A stretch of 5,427 bases of DNA from CAYGWP01 sp964353455 (GTDB lineage: Bacteria > Planctomycetota > Phycisphaerae > FEN-1346), in NCBI GenBank assembly GCA_964353455.1, contig CAYGWP010000407.1, positions 1 to 5,427 on the forward strand, in the 5' to 3' direction. Both the position numbers and the translations under genes were made by a program. This document shows, one piece after another, positions 4,390 through 5,427 of this stretch (positions are counted from its first letter, which is position 1; every line of letters begins with the position of its first letter). The notes under the pieces are model-generated. The model ran no database searches. It was given only the letters and a program-made list of their open reading frames with translations, and had not been told where the DNA came from.

Positions 4390-5427
4390 TCACGAGAAGA
4401 GTCCAGCCTCGTCCAGCCGCCGGAGCAGGCTGGGTTTGCCGGTGTGTGCGTCTCGAAGAACCTGTAAGCGGGCACGGGCCTCGGCGGTCTTGCCCTGGCG
4501 GTCGGCCAGGTCGCAGAGGTCCCAAAGGAGTTGGACGGCTTCATCGTATTTCTTGGGCTGACGGGTCTGAATGAGGGCTTCAACCTGTTGCCAAGCCTGG
4601 GGCGCCCGCTGGGCCAGTCCGTCGAGATATGCCTGCCGGGCCGCCGCGGCCTCCTTTTCTTTGCGGGCTTTTTCTCTGGCCCTCTTCTCGGCAGCCCGCC
4701 GCTGCTTCTCCTGCGTCTGCCGGTTCCAGGCGCTAAGGAGTTCTCCGACGGTGCGCCCACCGGCTTCGGGTACAGGTGGTTGAGGACGACGAGCCTGCCG
4801 GAATTGCCGCAGGATCTCTCGCTGCACGGCCATCGGGGATTCCTGCGCAAGCCGGTAGAGCAGCGAGTCCTTGTCCGGGCCGGGAAGTGCCTGGATCCAC
4901 GACCGCAATTCCTCGGCGGAATCGCGCTCCGCCGCCAGAGGAGGGCTGACCTCGGCGGCCACCTCAATGAGTGTCTCGTCAATCCGAAGGAAATCCGCGA
5001 GGGCTCGCAGCGGCGCCGTCAGTTCTCGAAGCCCCGGTGGAACCGGCGGCTCGATTCCCCCGTCCTCCACCTCATCACAGCCGACGCAATGCAGCCAGCC
5101 GAGGTAGAGGCATCGCAGGTCGCCCGCCATCAGGTCCGCCCGCAGGGGAGCCAGGGACGACATCCAACCCCGGTCGCCTTTCCACTCGCCTTCCTCCCGT
5201 TCCGACCATAGCGTCAGGATGGCGTGCTCGCCGGCCGGGCGCAGGCTCGCATGTTCGGAAGGGCAGTACCGCCTGGCCAGGCTGAGGTCCAGGCTGGCCT
5301 TGGGCAGACGGAATCGCAATTCGTGCGTGCCCCAGTTGGCAAAGTACACGAAGGCGTCGAAGTACTTCGTCATGAAGCGATTGACGTCCCCCCGAAAATT
5401 GCCCCAATTATACTCGTTGATGAAACT
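4390..5427 (-). CDS. Conserved uncharacterised protein with C-terminal coiled coil, 5' end outside the window
   Basis: The frame is open from the right edge to a TGA at 4390-4392, giving 345 visible residues. The ATG at 5371-5373 is probably internal, because the codons before it read as well-formed protein (NEYNWGNFRGD). The N-terminal part contains KYFDAFVYFANWGTHELRFRLP and later WMSSLAPLRADLMAGDLR, text I recall from conserved hypothetical proteins of several bacterial phyla. Around visible residues 236-268 lies a highly charged Lys/Arg/Glu/Ala helix, probably a coiled coil. The tail (YDEAVQLLWDLCDLADRQG, then KPSLLRRLDEAGL) resembles the helical tail of SWIM zinc-finger proteins, but no SWIM motif is visible. 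A lone CVGC pair sits at visible residues 114-117. No signal peptide or membrane segment is seen in the visible part. Function is unknown. It converges on the aldolase gene. Confidence 0.8.
   Translation of the reverse strand, partial: SFINEYNWGNFRGDVNRFMTKYFDAFVYFANWGTHELRFRLPKASLDLSLARRYCPSEHASLRPAGEHAILTLWSEREEGEWKGDRGWMSSLAPLRADLMAGDLRCLYLGWLHCVGCDEVEDGGIEPPVPPGLRELTAPLRALADFLRIDETLIEVAAEVSPPLAAERDSAEELRSWIQALPGPDKDSLLYRLAQESPMAVQREILRQFRQARRPQPPVPEAGGRTVGELLSAWNRQTQEKQRRAAEKRAREKARKEKEAAAARQAYLDGLAQRAPQAWQQVEALIQTRQPKKYDEAVQLLWDLCDLADRQGKTAEARARLQVLRDAHTGKPSLLRRLDEAGLFS

Noticed and set aside
3606..4982. A 458-codon minus-strand frame across the aldolase and the convergent gene
   Set aside because: It overlaps two better-supported genes in other frames, and its protein changes composition abruptly at their borders.
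4531..5211. A 226-codon plus-strand frame opposite the uncharacterised gene
   Set aside because: The minus strand has the conserved-looking blocks and coiled coil; the plus frame has no ribosome site or recognisable motif.

Overview
The window is GC-rich DNA whose gene styles and repeats suggest a planctomycete-like bacterium, perhaps from a metagenome. This rests on three things: exported nitrilase-family proteins, an ISKra4-type insertion sequence, and heptameric GAACACC-type palindromic repeats. I recall such repeats from Planctomycetes and Verrucomicrobia genomes. No marker gene fixes the taxon, so this is an inference.

Layout from left to right. At 1-428 there is a possible partial minus-strand gene running off the left edge, a heptamer repeat with an inverted partner (about 108-212), a doubtful 29-aa ORF and a GC-rich terminator-like palindrome (382-399). 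At 429-1355 (minus) lies an exported carbon-nitrogen hydrolase with an intact Glu-Lys-Cys triad. At 1412-3116 is an insertion sequence of about 1.7 kb with 14-bp perfect terminal inverted repeats and an ISKra4-like transposase split into two frames (1518-1883, then the +1 frame to 3102). A 12-bp perfect inverted repeat just inside its left end overlaps the transposase Shine-Dalgarno. At 3133-3161 is a convincing sigma70 promoter with an extended -10, just outside the right end of the IS. It drives, after a leader of about 114 nt, an HMG-CoA lyase/homocitrate synthase-type DRE-TIM aldolase (3282-4238). At 4239-4389 is a short convergent intergenic region with a hairpin. At 4390-5427 (minus) is the 3' part of a conserved uncharacterised gene with a coiled coil, which begins beyond the right edge.

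How they fit together. The nitrilase-like and aldolase genes diverge from a common intergenic region that the IS has split, leaving 56 bp upstream of the nitrilase start and 165 bp upstream of the aldolase start. No metabolic link between them can be shown here. I find no evidence for a new multi-gene system. The most interesting signals are the possible two-level control of the transposase (SD-sequestering hairpin plus frame change) and the heptamer repeat that may encode a signal peptide on the minus strand.
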